Assembly (NCBI GenBank): GCA_031279175.1
Contig: JAITJA010000054.1
Span: forward strand, 1 to 7,584
DNA: 7,584 nt
From: Odoribacteraceae bacterium
Lineage (GTDB): Bacteria; Bacteroidota; Bacteroidia; Bacteroidales; Marinifilaceae
Direction of reading: 5' to 3'
Under the pieces are notes generated by a model that saw only the letters and a list, made by a program, of their open reading frames with translations, did not search any database and was not told where the DNA came from. Shown here piece after piece: positions 5,902-7,584 of this stretch. Numbering within the stretch: the first letter of the stretch is position 1; each line of letters starts with the position of its first letter. The position numbers and the translations under genes were made by a program.

Positions 5902-6039
5902 TTCACCGGGAAAAGATAGTGACAAAATGATCGACAACGACGAATCCCACCCGAAACGCGGGGGGGAGTACCCGAAAAAGAGTGCTTGTTTTGCCCGCGC
6001 GACCGGTGAAATCTTCGGGTATTTGTCTATTTTCGTGCG

Positions 6040-7227
6040 ATGGATCTCTATTACTTCAATCCCGATAATGAAATTGCCATTGCTCATGGTGGTCGCGGGT
6101 ACACGCCGACGGCCAATATCGCCCGGATGGCCCGCGAGCTGGCATACTTGCCGGCGTACCTGGCCGGGAGGGAGGATCGCGTCCTGGTGGAGAGGCTGCC
6201 GGACGCGCGATTCCTGGACGAGCGACGGGAGCTCCTGGGCATGGAATGTAGGCCTGTCACCCTGGAGGAGGCCTCGCGGTTACATTTCAACGCGCTGAGG
6301 CCGTGGGGATGGAGCCCGCGCGTTCTCGGGTTGCTCGAGGGGATCCCCGTCGACGCGGGGGGGCGCGAATCGTGGACGCCGGACAAGAGGATGCTGTACG
6401 CGCGGGCGACGGCATTGTCGGTGCTGGAGCGGGCGCGCCGCGCGCTGGAGTTACCGGACGATATTTTCCCGCGCGCGGTGGACAACGTGGAGGGCGTGGT
6501 CGAGCGGGCGCGGCGGCAGGCCGTCGTGATCAAATCCCCCTGGTCCTCGTCCGGGAAGGGGCTCTTGATGACCGGCCCCGGCGAGGTTGGTGGCAAGGAG
6601 CGGGAGTGGGTATCGGGCGTCCTGCGCCGGCAGGGGCACGTGATGGTGGAGAAGCGGTTAGACAAGGTCGCCGACTTCGCGCTGGAGTTCTGGATCGACC
6701 CGTCCGCCATTCGTTACGCGGGGTTTTCCCTCTTTTTCACGGGCGAGAAGGGGGAATATCGCGGCAATCGTCTCGGCCCCCGGGAGCGTCTCGAGCGGGA
6801 GATCACGCGGCATGTCGGCGCGTCGTCTCTCGAGGCCGCGCGGACCGTCATCGCGCGCGTCTTGCTGGAGGTATTTGGCGGGCGTTACCGCGGCCCGCTG
6901 GGGGTGGACATGATGCTGTACCGCGACGAGGGGGGGACGTGCCGCGTGCACCCGTGCGTGGAGATCAACGCGCGTTACAACATGGGGATTATCGCCTTAA
7001 ATCTCTCTGGTAGATACCTGTCGCCCGGCAGCGAGGGCATGTTCCGGATCTCTTACCATCCGCGCGCGGGCGAGGCTTACCGCGTTTGTCGAGAGCGCGC
7101 GGGGGCTTTCCCGGCGCGCGTCGATTCGGGGCGCGTCTTGTCGGGTTACTTCCCGTTGACGCCTGTTGACGCGGGTACTTGTTTCGTGGCGGCGATCACT
7201 TGTAGCGAGTTCGCCAGGGAGCGATAG
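6040..7227 (+). CDS. Uncharacterised ATP-grasp-like protein
   Basis: A 395-residue protein without signal peptide or membrane segments, hence cytoplasmic. The N-terminus, LYYFNPDNEIAIAHGGRGYTP (3-23), is a conserved opening of a Bacteroidetes hypothetical family I recognise by pattern only. Middle and C-terminal parts carry ATP-grasp traits: AVVIKSPWSSSGKGLL (161-176), a nucleotide-binding Lys and a Ser/Gly-rich loop; VMVEKRLDKVADFALEFWI (201-219), a hinge strand and Glu; GPLGVDMMLY (285-294) and VHPCVEINARYNMG (303-316), with the Asp, Glu and Asn expected for Mg-ATP binding. Such enzymes usually ligate a carboxylate to an amine or thiol through an acyl phosphate; the substrate cannot be told. 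It is divergent from the sigma gene and alone on its strand. Its G+C content is clearly higher than in the fimbrial genes (one 60-base line, 6421-6480, is about 72% G+C). The ATG at 6040 matches the conserved N-terminus. Confidence 0.82.
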   Translation: MDLYYFNPDNEIAIAHGGRGYTPTANIARMARELAYLPAYLAGREDRVLVERLPDARFLDERRELLGMECRPVTLEEASRLHFNALRPWGWSPRVLGLLEGIPVDAGGRESWTPDKRMLYARATALSVLERARRALELPDDIFPRAVDNVEGVVERARRQAVVIKSPWSSSGKGLLMTGPGEVGGKEREWVSGVLRRQGHVMVEKRLDKVADFALEFWIDPSAIRYAGFSLFFTGEKGEYRGNRLGPRERLEREITRHVGASSLEAARTVIARVLLEVFGGRYRGPLGVDMMLYRDEGGTCRVHPCVEINARYNMGIIALNLSGRYLSPGSEGMFRISYHPRAGEAYRVCRERAGAFPARVDSGRVLSGYFPLTPVDAGTCFVAAITCSEFARER

Positions 7228-7228
7228 A

Positions 7229-7242
7229 CCGGCGCGCGCCGG
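7229..7242. repeat. 14-bp GC-only perfect palindrome after the ATP-grasp gene
   Basis: CCGGCGCGCGCCGG begins two bases after the TAG stop. It is a perfect palindrome, so in RNA it would form a tight GC stem with a minimal loop. A further palindrome, GCGCCGGCGC, lies at 7314-7323. With no T-run after it on the + strand it is at best a 3'-end stabiliser. Confidence 0.6.
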
Positions 7243-7267
7243 GACTCTCCTGCCGCGAAAAAAAATA

Positions 7268-7300
7268 CCGGGGAGCTTCCCTTTCGGTACTGCTCCCCGG
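7268..7300 (-). terminator. Rho-independent terminator for the right-edge gene
   Basis: CCGGGGAGC (7268-7276) and GCTCCCCGG (7292-7300) form a perfect 9-bp stem with a 15-nt loop. On the - strand the stem is followed by TATTTTTTTT (7267-7258), a clear U-run; on the + strand what follows is CTAAAAG. It therefore terminates the leftward gene ending at 7344, 43 nt beyond its stop. It may partly block the rightward ATP-grasp transcript too. Confidence 0.85.
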
Positions 7301-7343
7301 CTAAAAGAAAAACGCGCCGGCGCTTGACGCGTGAAAATAAAGA

Positions 7344-7584
7344 TTACTCGTTGGCCCCGGGGTTACCGCTTTCCCCGTTTCCCTCGTTATTCTCGTTCCC
7401 GTTCTCCTCGTTATTTTCTTCCTCTTCTTTATTCTTGGCGGCCTCGCGTCGTCCTTTCTCTTGCGCGAGGATATTCTTGTACCTGGTGGCGATGATATTA
7501 TACTCCGTCACGAAGCCGGACAGCTCGGGGGTGAAGTCGATCCCGTTCAGCGTGACGATTGCCTCGACGCGGTTTACCAGCGCG
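7344..7584 (-). CDS. C-terminal part of a probable DUF6261 protein with acidic Asn/Glu/Gly tail (5' end outside window)
   Basis: The frame is open from the right edge to TAA at 7346-7344, giving the last 80 residues. The first part reads ALVNRVEAIVTLNGIDFTPE and continues through a helix with FVTEYNIIATRYKNILAQEKGRR. This pattern (a helix, N-G, an F-V helix, then RYKNxLAQxxGRR) matches what I recall of the C-terminal end of DUF6261 proteins of Bacteroidales, whose function is unknown. The last 30 or so residues are a low-complexity tail of Lys, Glu, Asn and Gly (such as KEEEENNEENGNENNEGNG), probably disordered. No signal or catalytic motif can be judged from this fragment. A strong terminator follows it. 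That it is coding is well supported by the long open frame to the edge, its codon pattern and the terminator placement; the family name is tentative. Confidence 0.7.
   Translation of the reverse strand, partial: ALVNRVEAIVTLNGIDFTPELSGFVTEYNIIATRYKNILAQEKGRREAAKNKEEEENNEENGNENNEGNGESGNPGANE

Larger units (their letters stand above)
5620..6039. other. 420-bp divergent intergenic region
   Basis: This region separates the sigma gene (leftward) and the ATP-grasp-like gene (rightward). It is more A+T rich than its flanks, especially at 5690-5850. It holds a tandem TGATTAC pair (5636-5649), an A8/T8 dyad (5693-5713) and an ATGTCA/TGACAT dyad (5887-5901). I find no RNA gene and no convincing coding frame. 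I could not place a full TTTG/TAnnTTTG promoter for either gene: for the sigma gene, CTTG near 5683-5680 with TACCCTTAG at 5657-5649 has too long a spacer, and TTTG at 5990-5993 on the + strand lacks a partner at 19 nt. Confidence 0.6.

Noticed and set aside
5890..6087. A 65-codon - strand frame in the divergent intergenic region
   Set aside because: It overlaps the start of the ATP-grasp-like gene antisense and shows no motif, promoter or operon spacing.
5687..6298. A 203-codon + strand frame beginning in the intergenic region and running into the ATP-grasp-like gene
   Set aside because: It overlaps the first 86 codons of the supported gene in another frame, its last third turns Trp/Arg-rich as shadows do, and no conserved segment is visible.
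6303..7013. A 236-codon + strand frame inside the ATP-grasp-like gene
   Set aside because: Shifted-frame reading of high-G+C DNA, giving an Arg/Gly/Ala-rich product; the frame with the ATP-grasp motifs is the real one.
7229..7300. Reading both downstream hairpins as terminators of the ATP-grasp-like gene
   Set aside because: On the + strand neither is followed by a T-run; the T-run lies on the other strand, after the stem that serves the leftward gene.
1..7584. tRNA, rRNA, CRISPR arrays, insertion sequences or phage genes
   Set aside because: No clover-leaf pattern, spaced direct repeats, transposase motifs or terminal inverted repeats with target duplications were seen on either strand.

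Overview
The window looks like chromosomal DNA from a member of the order Bacteroidales. It carries two fimbrillin-type lipoprotein precursors (FimA/Mfa1 superfamily), a DUF3575 protein and a probable DUF6261 protein. One start also has a promoter matching the Bacteroidetes consensus (TTTG, 19 nt, TAnnTTTG). The DNA is rich in G+C and in CGCG, which would suit one of the more GC-rich gut genera, but I cannot assign a genus.

Layout from the left edge (- strand unless noted): (1) 1-1061, a fimbrillin precursor cut by the window edge, with its own consensus promoter at 1103-1133. (2) 1274-1307, a strong terminator for the next gene. (3) 1350-2060, a glycine-zipper/OmpA lipoprotein. (4) 2147-2178, a terminator-like hairpin beside a decamer tandem repeat. 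(5) 2256-3521, a complete Mfa1-type fimbrillin. (6) 3689-4693, an STN-domain plus DUF3575 exported protein. (7) 4695-4862, a 55-codon acidic small gene that stops one base before gene 6. (8) 4987-5619, an ECF sigma factor. (9) 5620-6039, a 420-bp divergent intergenic region with short repeats and a dyad. (10) 6040-7227 on the + strand, an uncharacterised ATP-grasp-like protein. (11) 7229-7300, a GC palindrome and a terminator that serves the next - strand gene. (12) 7344-7584, the 3' end of a probable DUF6261 gene with an acidic Asn/Glu/Gly tail.

Genes 8, 7, 6 and 5 run in one direction and probably act together. An ECF sigma factor heads the set. The exported STN-DUF3575 protein has the kind of domain that in TonB-dependent transducers signals to sigma/anti-sigma pairs, and the set ends in a structural fimbrial subunit. 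No FecR-type anti-sigma gene is present; the 55-residue protein occupies the place where one might be expected. I read this as a sigma-controlled surface-fimbria locus, with the second fimbrillin (gene 1) as a further subunit or accessory pilin on a separate promoter. The signalling link is inference. The gene families of the two fimbrillins, the OmpA lipoprotein, the sigma factor and DUF3575 are well supported by their motifs.
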